Shown here one piece after another: positions 16,398 through 24,840 of a DNA stretch of 64,000 nt. This stretch comes from Oscillospiraceae bacterium (GTDB lineage: Bacteria; Bacillota; Clostridia; Oscillospirales; Acutalibacteraceae), in contig DPOR01000003.1 of assembly GCA_003538135.1 (NCBI GenBank), positions 29,302 through 93,301 of the forward strand, given 5' to 3'. The notes under the pieces are model-generated. The model was not told where the DNA came from, did not search any database, and worked only from the letters and a program-made list of their open reading frames with translations. The translations under genes were made by a program, and so were the position numbers. Position 1 is the first letter of the stretch. Each line of letters begins with the position of its first letter.

Positions 16398-17142
16398 AGA
16401 ATTCAGAGATGAAGTTTATGCCCGCGCTTCAAAGGAGCGGGCGAGAATAAAAAGACGCAACCGTGTTATAATGACCGCCGTGCCGTGCTTTGTTATCGCA
16501 ATCGCCGCCACCGCGACAGCGGTTTATTGTTCGAATTTGCTTCCTACGAAGGATGCGGCGCCCATATCTGTTGCCGGATATAATACTTCGGAGGAAAATG
16601 CCGACAGCCTCGACGATACGGAGCAGACTCCGACCGAGGCGCAGAAGCCGGGCGGCACAGGCGATTTTGCCTATGAGACGGTTGCGGCGGGTGCATCGGC
16701 TGCAAAGAACAACGATCCGGCTGCACCGACGAAAAATAACGACAAGACGGGCGAAGCCGCCGCCTTAGGCTATGACTTTAAGGCTTTTTCGGATAAGGCG
16801 GAGTCGAATAAAAACGGCACGCACGACAATCCCGACGTTATAGTGATAAAGAGCAAAAAGGAGCTTGAAGAATATCTCGCGGCTCAGGAGAAATACGGAG
16901 CGCTGAGCGAAGAGCTGAAGGCGGAGCTTTTGAGCAAGGATGACGGATTTTTCGGCAGAAACACCGTTGCCGTCATAGCGGCGGACAGCGAATATGAATT
17001 AGTAAGCTGCCGCGTCTCGGACTCTGACGGCACGCTTGCCGTCTCTGTCAAAAAGAAAGAAAACGCACAGGGAGTCGGCTGCCATATGCTGCTGACCGTA
17101 TATAACAGACAGTTTAACGACATTGTCCTCACGGACACTTAA
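16384..17142 (+). CDS. Membrane-anchored anti-sigma-like protein with an extracytoplasmic domain
   Basis: A 252-residue single-pass protein. A short, very basic cytoplasmic tail (1-27, MKTDKEFRDEVYARASKER onward) precedes a membrane segment (28-51). An Ala/Asn/Thr/Asp-rich linker (about 53-125) follows, then a folded ectodomain (about 145-252) with IKSKKELEEYLAAQ, a NTVAVIAADSEY strand and a C-terminal strand. The ectodomain pattern resembles, to my eye, PrcB_C-like domains; this is inference. No zinc anti-sigma (HxxxCxxC) motif is present. The start is the ATG at 16384 after AAAGGAGGG. Overlap with the sigma gene suggests it restrains that sigma factor and senses an outside signal. Confidence 0.72.
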   Translation: MKTDKEFRDEVYARASKERARIKRRNRVIMTAVPCFVIAIAATATAVYCSNLLPTKDAAPISVAGYNTSEENADSLDDTEQTPTEAQKPGGTGDFAYETVAAGASAAKNNDPAAPTKNNDKTGEAAALGYDFKAFSDKAESNKNGTHDNPDVIVIKSKKELEEYLAAQEKYGALSEELKAELLSKDDGFFGRNTVAVIAADSEYELVSCRVSDSDGTLAVSVKKKENAQGVGCHMLLTVYNRQFNDIVLTDT

Positions 17143-17162
17143 AACGAAAGGGGAGGAAATAA

Positions 17163-18512
17163 ATGAAGCTCAAAAAATTGGTGGCTCTTTTGCTCTGTGC
17201 CGCAGTTATGCTGCCTCTTGCGGCGTGCGTAAAAAAGCCGGGCGGTTCGGAAAATTCGAGCGACACGAGCAGCTCGGAGAGCACTGCGGTGACTCCGGCA
17301 AAAGACAAAGATACCTCAATAGTCGCTACCGATAAGAGCCGCAAGGGTCCTGCCGTTCAGGATCTGATGAAGGGTATAACCAAGGGGAAGGGCGTGTCCA
17401 AAAAGCCGGACAGCCGCTTTGAAAACGCCGCCGCATCGTTTGCGCTCGACCTTTTCAGGGACGAGTACAAGTCGGGCAGAAAGACCCTCGTTTCGCCCCT
17501 CTCCGTTTTTACCGCGCTCGCCATGACGCAGAACGGAGCGGAGGACAGAACTCTTTCTGAGATGCAAAAGACCCTCGGCGGGCTTGACCGCGATGTTCTG
17601 AACGCCTATATGAACGCATATCTCGCCGAGCTCACCGGCAAGGACAGCGCGCTCAAATGCGCCAATTCCATATGGGTCGACAGCAAGCTCGATGTCAAGA
17701 GGGCGTTTCTCCAGAAAAATGCTGATTTCTATTCCGCTCAGGCGTATAAAGCGGACTTTACGAGCACGAGAACCGTAAAAGAGATAAACTCGTGGGTCAG
17801 CAAGAACACGAACGGCATGATAAAGAAGCTGGTCGACGAGTTCGATCCCCTCACGGTTATGGTGCTTATGAACGCGCTCTGCCTCGAGGCGGAGTGGGAT
17901 GACCCCTATACCGACAACTGCGTGCGCGAGGGCACGTTCAAAAATGCCAATGGCAATCTCGTCAAGGCGGAATATATGTATTCGCAGGAGACGGAATATA
18001 TCGAGACCGAGAATGCCACGGGCTTTGTCAAATATTATAAGGGCGGCAAGTTTGCCTTTGTCGCGCTTTTGCCGAACGAGGGCACAAGCATCGACAGCTA
18101 TATCGCCTCGCTGACGGGAAAGGGATTTCTCGGTGCGCTGAATTCGAGGAAGAATACCCAGGTCAACACGCAGATGCCGAAGTTCAAGTGCGAATACAGC
18201 AACTCGCTCGTCAACACTCTCAAGAAAATGGGCATGGGTACCGCGTTTGACGAGAACAAAGCGAACTTCTCGTCCATAGCGGACAACTCGAACGGCAACA
18301 TATTTATCGGCGAGGTTATCCACAAGACCTTTATCGAGGTCGCCGAAAAGGGCACACGCGCAGGAGCGGTGACTGCCGTTATCTCAGAAAAGAGCGCAGC
18401 AATGCCTGTCGAACAGCCGAAGGAAGTAAGGCTCACAAGACCGTTTGTTTATGCGATAATAGATACCCAGACCAATCTGTCGCTCTTTATCGGCGCGCAG
18501 ACGGATATTTAA
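17163..18512 (+). CDS. Serpin-family serine protease inhibitor, lipoprotein (serpin 1)
   Basis: Serpins trap serine (sometimes cysteine) proteases by a one-use conformational change. The 449-residue protein has a lipoprotein signal ending LPLAAC (Cys22 or close) and a Ser/Thr/Lys-rich tether to about residue 75. The serpin fold follows (LVSPLSVFTALAMTQNGA, NALCLEAEWDDPY, FVALLPNEG, HKTFIEVAEKGTRAGA). The reactive loop hinge starts at Gly397. Counting the canonical 15 residues places P1 at about Ser411, but this loop is about three residues longer than in serpin 2, so P1 is uncertain. The C-terminal RPFVYAI signature is intact. It is 20 nt downstream of the anti-sigma-like gene. Confidence 0.92.
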   Translation: MKLKKLVALLLCAAVMLPLAACVKKPGGSENSSDTSSSESTAVTPAKDKDTSIVATDKSRKGPAVQDLMKGITKGKGVSKKPDSRFENAAASFALDLFRDEYKSGRKTLVSPLSVFTALAMTQNGAEDRTLSEMQKTLGGLDRDVLNAYMNAYLAELTGKDSALKCANSIWVDSKLDVKRAFLQKNADFYSAQAYKADFTSTRTVKEINSWVSKNTNGMIKKLVDEFDPLTVMVLMNALCLEAEWDDPYTDNCVREGTFKNANGNLVKAEYMYSQETEYIETENATGFVKYYKGGKFAFVALLPNEGTSIDSYIASLTGKGFLGALNSRKNTQVNTQMPKFKCEYSNSLVNTLKKMGMGTAFDENKANFSSIADNSNGNIFIGEVIHKTFIEVAEKGTRAGAVTAVISEKSAAMPVEQPKEVRLTRPFVYAIIDTQTNLSLFIGAQTDI

Positions 18513-18524
18513 GGAGGTGCGCCC

Positions 18525-19796
18525 GTGAAAGTCAAGAAAATGCTGGCTGTTTTCATGAGCGTTCTGTCGCTTGCCGCCTGTATTTTACCGTTTTCCGGCT
18601 GCGGAAAGACCGTGGGAAAAGTTCATAACAAGGGCGTGAAAAGCGGCGCTGTACGCGACCTGACCGAGGGGATTTCAAAGAACGAATCCGCCTCAAAAGC
18701 CCCCGACGACGAATTTAAAGCCGCCGCCTCATCGTTTGCGGCAGAGCTTTTCAAAGATAACTATTCAAAGGGCAAGACGACGCTTGTGTCGCCGCTGTCC
18801 GTGCTTACCGCGCTCGCGCTGGTGCAAAACGGCGCTCAGGGCGATACGCTCGCCCAGCTTGAGCAGGCTCTCGGCGGACTTGACCGCGACACGCTCAACG
18901 CCTATATGCGCGCCTACTGCGACTTCCTGACCGAGAGCGAGGAGCTGAAAATCGCAAACTCCGTCTGGACGGACAGCAGCGCAGAGGCAAAGCGGGCTTT
19001 CCTGCAAAAGGCGGTGGACAGCTACTCGGCGCAGATTTTCTCCGCCCCGCTGTCGAGCAAAAAGACCGTCAGCAGCATCAACTCATGGGTTAAGAAAAAC
19101 ACTGACGGCATGATACCGAAGATAATCGAAAATGCCGATAGAGACGCCGTTATGATGCTCATAAACGCCGTTGCGTTTGAAGCAAAGTGGGAGACTCCGT
19201 ACACAAACGACGATATCGAAAAGCTTGAGTTCAATTCATATTCCGGCAAATCGAAGAAAACCGAATTTATGTGTTCGACCGAAAGTGTATATCTTTCGGA
19301 CAGCGACGCGATCGGATTCATGAAGCCCTATAAGAACGGCCGCTTCGCTTTCGCGGCACTCCTGCCGAACGAAGATGTGAACATCGATGACTATATAGCC
19401 TCTCTCAGTGGCGAAAAGCTGATGAAAATATTCTCGTCCGCCAAGAAAAACGAAGAAGTCGATGTGAAAATGCCAAAGTTCAAGGCGGAGTACAGCACGC
19501 AGCTTATCGACACACTCAAAAAGATGGGCATAGAAGATGCGTTTGACCGCAAATCTGCCGACTTTTCTTCGCTCATAGACAAAAACGACGGCGCTTATAT
19601 CGGCACCGTGATGCACAAGACTTTTATCGAAGTCGATCAGGAGGGCACGCGTGCCGCCGCGGCGACGCTTGTCGGCATCAGCAAAATGAGCATGCCGGCG
19701 ATAAATCCCGTTTGCCTCAACCGTCCGTTTGTCTATATGATAGTGGACACCGAAACGAACCTGCCGCTGTTTATCGGCGTGCAGACCGAAATATAA
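18525..19796 (+). CDS. Serpin-family serine protease inhibitor, lipoprotein (serpin 2)
   Basis: A 423-residue paralogue of serpin 1, 12 nt downstream, starting at GTG (18525) after AAGGAGGTG. The signal peptide has two possible lipoboxes, LAAC (Cys19) and FSGC (Cys26). The serpin core is complete (TLVSPLSVLTALALVQNGA, INAVAFEAKWETPY, HKTFIEVDQEGTRAAAAT, RPFVYMIVD). The hinge is small-residue-rich, as required for an inhibitory serpin. Counting from hinge Gly374 (P15) gives P1-P1' as Met388-Ser389, the same pair as in human alpha-1-antitrypsin. I therefore infer an elastase-like target protease. It is last in the operon. Confidence 0.93.
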   Translation: MKVKKMLAVFMSVLSLAACILPFSGCGKTVGKVHNKGVKSGAVRDLTEGISKNESASKAPDDEFKAAASSFAAELFKDNYSKGKTTLVSPLSVLTALALVQNGAQGDTLAQLEQALGGLDRDTLNAYMRAYCDFLTESEELKIANSVWTDSSAEAKRAFLQKAVDSYSAQIFSAPLSSKKTVSSINSWVKKNTDGMIPKIIENADRDAVMMLINAVAFEAKWETPYTNDDIEKLEFNSYSGKSKKTEFMCSTESVYLSDSDAIGFMKPYKNGRFAFAALLPNEDVNIDDYIASLSGEKLMKIFSSAKKNEEVDVKMPKFKAEYSTQLIDTLKKMGIEDAFDRKSADFSSLIDKNDGAYIGTVMHKTFIEVDQEGTRAAAATLVGISKMSMPAINPVCLNRPFVYMIVDTETNLPLFIGVQTEI

Positions 19797-19832
19797 TACG
19801 ATACCTCCACCTCTATTTTCCCCCAAATAGAT

Positions 19833-19866
19833 GACCCCGCCGGTTGACTTTACCCGGCGGGGTCGC
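19833..19866. terminator. Shared terminator between the serpin operon and the MATE gene
   Basis: GACCCCGCCGG (19833-19843) pairs perfectly with CCGGCGGGGTC (19854-19864) at the meeting point of two convergent operons. T-runs are weak on both sides. Confidence 0.65.
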
Positions 19867-19885
19867 TTACTTTTGTGATTATATT

Positions 19886-21322
19886 TTACTGCCGATAATT
19901 TTTCAGCTCTTCCGCTTCCTCTATCTCTATCTCCGGATCCTCTCCGAGAACCGGCGGCGCGGAGTCCGCGGCGGTCAGCTGCTTTATCCATTTTCGGCTC
20001 TTGAATCTTATCAGGCAGAGTACGGCTTTCGGCGTGTCCTCCGCGATATACATCGCAATTATCAGCACATAGAACGGAACGTCTGTCAAAAATCCGAGCG
20101 TGGTCACTATAGGTATACTCAATAAAAACAGCGCGCCTATGTCGAGGAACATTCCGATTTTCGTGTCTCCGCCGGCTCTGAATATGCCGACCACGCAGAC
20201 ATACGAGATGTTTCTGACTCCTATCCACAGCGAGTAGATGAGCAGGAGCGTCGACGTCATCTGCCGGGCGCCCTCCGTCTCAATGGGCAGTATCCGCAGC
20301 AGCGGATTGCGCAGGAATATCATGGCGACTCCCGTGAGCACTCCGAGCAGGGGAACGAGCTTTATAAACCGCTTGCCCATGGAGTAGGCCTCATCCGCCT
20401 TGCCGGCGCCGACCGCCTTGCCTGTCATTATCGAGCAGGCGTGGCAAATGCCGACGAAGAAGACGAAGGCTATCTGTTCTATCGAGCTGAATATCGTATA
20501 TGCGGCGTAGTTTTCGCTGCCCTGACGCGCATAAACCATGGCATAGACATTGGTGCCTAATCCCCAGAGCAGCTCGTTGAGCATTATCGGGGCACAGACA
20601 CGCAGGAACTTCTTGAAAAATTCGATATCCTTCTTAAAAAATTCGCCGATCGGTGCATGGATGATATTCTTTTTCGCGTTGCCTATCACAAAGAGCAGCA
20701 CCGCCTGAACGACCATGGCTATGGCCGTCGCTATCGCCGCACCGCGAAGCTTCAGCGCGGGGAAGCCCAGCTTGCCGTATATGAGAATGTAGTTGAGCAC
20801 GGTGTTTGTCGCAACGGACGCTATCGAGCAGGCGAGCGGCGTGTGAACGTCCTCGGTCGAGCGCATGACGGTGCTTGTGACGAGCGAGATGGCGACAAAA
20901 ATTCCGTAGGGCGCAACGGCCTGCAAATACTGCACTCCGGCGGCTATGACCTCCTCCTCGGAGGTGAAAACGCGCATCATCTGCTCCGGGATTGCGAGCA
21001 CCGATACAGTGTATAATGCACCCACGGCAAGCGAGAGTATGAGCCCTATGCCGTAGCTGCGGCGGATGCTCCGTCTGTCGTTTATGCCCCAGAACTGCGC
21101 CGTCATTGTCGCCGTGCCGGAGCTTATTCCGAACAGGGCGAGGTTCAAAAGGAAGCCCCAGCGTCCCGCGACACCTATCGCCGCCGTGCTGACGTTGCCG
21201 AGTCCCACGGTCATTGCGGTATCGACGAGCTGAGCGCATGAGGTCAGCAGCTGCTGGAGGGCGATGGGTATCGCCAAAGAAAACATTTTTTTGTAGAAAC
21301 CCGAGCGGGTCGAATTTGACAT
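19886..21322 (-). CDS. MATE-family multidrug/solute efflux transporter
   Basis: A 478-residue protein with about 12 membrane segments and the two homologous halves of the MATE family (MFSLAIPIALQQLLTSCAQLVDTAMTVG-type start in the first half; VCAPIMLNELLWGLG in the second). It probably exports organic cations or other small molecules using a Na+ or H+ gradient. It ends with a Glu-rich cytoplasmic tail. It lies 24 nt after the GH2 gene and is the last gene of the ROK-SIS-GH2-MATE operon. This context is unusual for a drug pump and hints at export of a glycan-derived or aglycone product (inference). Confidence 0.88.
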   Translation of the reverse strand: MSNSTRSGFYKKMFSLAIPIALQQLLTSCAQLVDTAMTVGLGNVSTAAIGVAGRWGFLLNLALFGISSGTATMTAQFWGINDRRSIRRSYGIGLILSLAVGALYTVSVLAIPEQMMRVFTSEEEVIAAGVQYLQAVAPYGIFVAISLVTSTVMRSTEDVHTPLACSIASVATNTVLNYILIYGKLGFPALKLRGAAIATAIAMVVQAVLLFVIGNAKKNIIHAPIGEFFKKDIEFFKKFLRVCAPIMLNELLWGLGTNVYAMVYARQGSENYAAYTIFSSIEQIAFVFFVGICHACSIMTGKAVGAGKADEAYSMGKRFIKLVPLLGVLTGVAMIFLRNPLLRILPIETEGARQMTSTLLLIYSLWIGVRNISYVCVVGIFRAGGDTKIGMFLDIGALFLLSIPIVTTLGFLTDVPFYVLIIAMYIAEDTPKAVLCLIRFKSRKWIKQLTAADSAPPVLGEDPEIEIEEAEELKNYRQ

Positions 21323-21346
21323 TTGACTGTTATTATCTCCTATTTC

Positions 21347-23062
21347 TTATTCTTCGATCGCGGCCTTTGCGCTGTTTATTCCGTGAAACACGGTCATATC
21401 GAACTTCGGCTCGCGGTCGTAAGTGTAAAGTCCGTTTTGCTCCTGCTCTATGTCGTAGAGCTGCGTGTAGCAGAAGCCGAACATCAGCTCGTTGCCGAGC
21501 AGGGCTTCGGTGAGCCCTCTGTATCTCTCGATAAACTCATTCTCTGTCCTTGGCGCGTTGCCGTAGCCCCAGGCATTTTCGTCCTGCTCGCCGACGACCC
21601 ACTTTATGCCGCCGTATTCGCTGACGAAGGTGGGCTCGCCCGCGTATTTCTGGCGGCTGTCGTGCCTGTCAAACAGAGTGCCGTCCGAGACGAGCTTATC
21701 GTAATTTTCTTTGAATATCTTCGGGTTCTGCTCATAGTCGTGAACGTCGAAGATATCGCTCATAACATGGAAATTTCCGCTTGTGTCGATGCACGGGCGG
21801 GTGCTGTCGAGCTGTTTTGTGATTTTGTAAACCGTTTCGAGCAGCTCGTCTCTCTGCTGTCTTCCGTCGTAGTCCCAGGTTTCATTGAACGGGCACCAGC
21901 CGATTATCGACGGGTGATTGAAGTCGCGCTCCACTTCCTCGCACCATTCAGGCAGAATTCCGTAAATCGCGTCGGGCGCAGAATAGTCAAGTCCCCAGTT
22001 CGGGTATTCGCCCCATACCAAATAGCCCATGCGGTCGCAGTGATAGAGGAATCTCTGCTCGAACACCTTTTGATGCAGTCGCGCCCCGTTGAAGCCGGCG
22101 GCTAAAGATATCTCGATATCTTTTATCAGATCGCTCTCGTCGGGCGCGGTGTATATGCCGTCGCGGTAGAAGCCCTGGTCGAGCACAAGACGCTGAAAAA
22201 CCGATTTGCCGTTGATGAGATATTTGAATCCGTCGAGGCGGATGTCGCGCAGACCGAAGTAGCTCTTCACCGTGTCCCCGCCGAAGGTGATAACAAGGTC
22301 ATAGAGCCTGCCGCAGCCGACCTCCCACAGGTGCTTTTCGAGCAGCTTTATTTCGCCCGAGACGCAGCCCGCCGAGCTTTGGCAGTCGCAGATGCCGACT
22401 ATCTTGCCGTCGTAGAGAACATCTATTCCGAGCTCACCGCTGCCGCAGAGCTCGCAGGAAAAGGCGACGGAGGAGTCGGTCGGATTCGGGAAAAGCTTTA
22501 TGCTTTTTATGTAGCTTTCGGGCACGAACTCGACCCATACGGTCTGCCATATGCCCGTTGTGCGGGTGTAGTCGCAGTCGTGCGAATGAAGCCGCTCGCT
22601 CTGCTTTCCGCGCGGGACGAGCGGATTTCTCACATCGTCTCGGGCTTCAACGGCTATCGAGTTTTTGCCGACTCTCAGAAACCTCGTGATGTCTCCGGAA
22701 AACGAGACGTAGCCGCCCTTGTGGTGTATGGCCTCTTCGCCGTTTATATAAACCGCAGCGTCGTAGTCAACGGCGCCGAAGTGCAGAATAACTCTGCCGT
22801 TAAGATTGCTTTCGCTTATTTCTATGTCGCGCCTGTACCACACGCAGTTTAAAAAATCGGTGTTTTCGACGCCGGAGAGACGGCTCTCGGGACAGAACGG
22901 GACGATGATTTTTGATTCGAGGTGCTCGGCGTGCTGAAGCCCGCGCTCCCTGCCGCTGACGCTGTTATCGATTTCGAATTCCCATTCGCCGTTGAGGTTG
23001 AGCCAGTTTTCTCTTTCAAATTGCGGATTCGGATGCTCCGCTCGCGGAATAAAATTTGCCAT
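21347..23062 (-). CDS. Glycoside hydrolase family 2 enzyme (beta-galactosidase/beta-glucuronidase-like)
   Basis: A 571-residue GH2 protein. An N-terminal sugar-binding jelly roll (1-185, with NLNGEWEFEID, FLNCVWYRR and TTGIWQTVWVE) is followed by an immunoglobulin-like domain (185-275) and a TIM barrel. The acid/base glutamate is in WCPFNETW, and the nucleophile glutamate is in FVSEYGG. It lacks a signal peptide and is probably cytoplasmic. The short length and absence of C-terminal domains resemble beta-glucuronidase-type GH2 rather than LacZ; the substrate cannot be fixed. It sits between a SIS isomerase and a MATE transporter. Confidence 0.88.
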   Translation of the reverse strand: MANFIPRAEHPNPQFERENWLNLNGEWEFEIDNSVSGRERGLQHAEHLESKIIVPFCPESRLSGVENTDFLNCVWYRRDIEISESNLNGRVILHFGAVDYDAAVYINGEEAIHHKGGYVSFSGDITRFLRVGKNSIAVEARDDVRNPLVPRGKQSERLHSHDCDYTRTTGIWQTVWVEFVPESYIKSIKLFPNPTDSSVAFSCELCGSGELGIDVLYDGKIVGICDCQSSAGCVSGEIKLLEKHLWEVGCGRLYDLVITFGGDTVKSYFGLRDIRLDGFKYLINGKSVFQRLVLDQGFYRDGIYTAPDESDLIKDIEISLAAGFNGARLHQKVFEQRFLYHCDRMGYLVWGEYPNWGLDYSAPDAIYGILPEWCEEVERDFNHPSIIGWCPFNETWDYDGRQQRDELLETVYKITKQLDSTRPCIDTSGNFHVMSDIFDVHDYEQNPKIFKENYDKLVSDGTLFDRHDSRQKYAGEPTFVSEYGGIKWVVGEQDENAWGYGNAPRTENEFIERYRGLTEALLGNELMFGFCYTQLYDIEQEQNGLYTYDREPKFDMTVFHGINSAKAAIEE

Positions 23063-23086
23063 TTATTTATTTCCTTTCAAGATATA

Positions 23087-23728
23087 TTACTTACTGAAAT
23101 ATGTCGCCTCAACCATCGCGCAAAGCGCGTGATAGACGGGGAGAGTCAGCTCCTGAACCTTAAACGTCTCGCTCTCGGGCAGGCGCAGACAGACGGTGCA
23201 CAGCTCGCTCATAAGGCTCGGCTTCTCGCCTGTTATGCCAATGCTCTCTATGCCCATGGCGTTTGCGACCTTGACGGCGTTTACTACATTTGCGGAGTTG
23301 CCGGAGGTGCTCAGCGCAATAAGCGCGTCGGGGCTCGAGGAAGCATATGCCCAGACCTGCTGAGCGAATATCATGTCGGCCGCTATATCATTTGCAAAGG
23401 CGGTGTTCAGCCCCTCGTGTGCGCTGAGCGCAACCGCGGGCAGTGCGCCCTGAAGATGATTTGCGAGATACTCGCCGTCCTTTATTTCCGAGAAAGCCTC
23501 TCTCTGCTTGTCGTCAAGCTCTCTTGTGAGCAGAAAGCCCTTCATCAGCTCGCCGACTATGTGCTGCGCGTCCGCCGCGCTTCCGCCGTTGCCGCAGATA
23601 AGCAGCTTGCCGCCGCGGTCATAGCAGGTGCACATAACGTCATATGCGCGCTTTATATCCTCTCTTATACTCGCGAGGGCGGGGTAGCGGACAAAGAGCT
23701 CTTCGAAAATTTCTTTTTCTCTGTTCAT
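23087..23728 (-). CDS. SIS-domain phosphosugar isomerase (GmhA/DiaA-like)
   Basis: A 213-residue SIS-fold protein. The phosphosugar-binding segments are LICGNGGSAADAQHIVGE (near 50-67) and ALSTSGNSANV (near 130); this pattern is shared with GmhA (sedoheptulose-7-phosphate isomerase) and DiaA. I chose the ATG at 23728, which has a GGAGGAG site and overlaps the ROK-kinase stop; a longer reading would add an arginine-rich, non-homologous leader read from inside the kinase gene. With the kinase and GH2 enzyme it probably handles a phosphorylated sugar released in the cell. There are no other heptose genes nearby, so LPS or S-layer heptose synthesis is unlikely. Confidence 0.8.
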   Translation of the reverse strand: MNREKEIFEELFVRYPALASIREDIKRAYDVMCTCYDRGGKLLICGNGGSAADAQHIVGELMKGFLLTRELDDKQREAFSEIKDGEYLANHLQGALPAVALSAHEGLNTAFANDIAADMIFAQQVWAYASSSPDALIALSTSGNSANVVNAVKVANAMGIESIGITGEKPSLMSELCTVCLRLPESETFKVQELTLPVYHALCAMVEATYFSK

Positions 23729-24720
23729 GTTTCTCCTCCGTTTGCCGCGGCGTCGAGCGCGATTACAAGCGACGCCAAGTCGCCTATCTTTTCGCCGAGC
23801 CCTGCGGGAATTATTTTGCATTCCGCCGTCTGCCTAAGAGCCTCGCGGTGCAATGCTTTTTCCATGCTGTCTCTGAGAAGCTGCCCCGAGCGGGCGAAGA
23901 TGCTGCCGATTATTATAGCCTGCGGGTCAAGTATATCGGCGATTATTGCGAGTCCCTCGCCGAGCTTTTCTCCGCAAATTTTATATACTTCAATAGCCGT
24001 TTCGTCGCCGTTTTCGGCTGCCTCGGCGGCGATTTTTGCCGTTATGCGTCCTATTCCCTCGGCGTCCTCGCACATGAGCGTGCTCCCGCCGTTTTCAATG
24101 GTTTTTCTCGCCATAGCCTGCGCGAGACGGCCTATTCCGCCGCCGCTGCAAAAGCCCTCGAACGAGCCGCGCTTGCCGTAGCCCACGGGGCCGTCCTCGG
24201 CGATTCTCATATGTCCGACTTCGCCCGCCATGTCGTTCGAGCCGCTGTATAGCCTGCCGTCGAGTATAAGCCCCGCGCCCATGCCCGTGCCGAAAGTCAG
24301 GAAAACCATGTTGCGCAGTCCTTTTCCCGCGCCGAACCTCCATTCGGCGAGCGCGCAGGCGTTGGCGTCGTTTTGCAGATAAGAGTCAAACCTGAACCGC
24401 TCCTCTATCATGTCGACTATAGGCACGCAGTCCCAACCCGGGAGATTGGGCGGAGAGAGGATAACGCCGCGCCTGCTGTCAAGCGGACCGCCGCAGCTTA
24501 TGCCCGCGCAGAGGATATCCTCGGGAGAAAGCGCGTTTCTTTTGAGCAGCTCTTCAACATTGTCGAGCAGCTCTGCGGTCACGGCACGCCAGCCGCGCGA
24601 GACTCTTGTCTCGAAGCGAAGCTTGTCTGTTATTATGTCCTCGACGCCGCCATGAGTCCTGCCGAGCAGGACGGCGCATTTTGTTCCGCCGATGTCTATA
24701 CCTATTATATATTTTTTCAT
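23725..24720 (-). CDS. ROK-family sugar kinase with a degenerate zinc motif
   Basis: A 331-residue ROK protein without an N-terminal DNA-binding domain, hence a kinase rather than a repressor. It has the ATP-binding loop IGIDIGGTKCAVL, the catalytic NDANACALAEW region, FGTGMGAGLILDG and the EVGHM histidine. The ROK zinc-binding signature CxCGxxGCxE is replaced by VGYGKRGSFE, so all three cysteines are missing, which is unusual for a glucokinase. The substrate is probably a hexose or amino sugar released by the linked GH2 enzyme. It is the first gene of its operon. Confidence 0.85.
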   Translation of the reverse strand: MKKYIIGIDIGGTKCAVLLGRTHGGVEDIITDKLRFETRVSRGWRAVTAELLDNVEELLKRNALSPEDILCAGISCGGPLDSRRGVILSPPNLPGWDCVPIVDMIEERFRFDSYLQNDANACALAEWRFGAGKGLRNMVFLTFGTGMGAGLILDGRLYSGSNDMAGEVGHMRIAEDGPVGYGKRGSFEGFCSGGGIGRLAQAMARKTIENGGSTLMCEDAEGIGRITAKIAAEAAENGDETAIEVYKICGEKLGEGLAIIADILDPQAIIIGSIFARSGQLLRDSMEKALHREALRQTAECKIIPAGLGEKIGDLASLVIALDAAANGGET

Positions 24721-24840
24721 TAATTATCACTTCCGCTTTTACTGCACACATATTATATACATAAATCTTTTTTCAGTCAATCGGATAAACAGGCAAATAT
24801 AAGAAAAACTACTGTATATAGCGTTGACGGAGGAAGAAAA

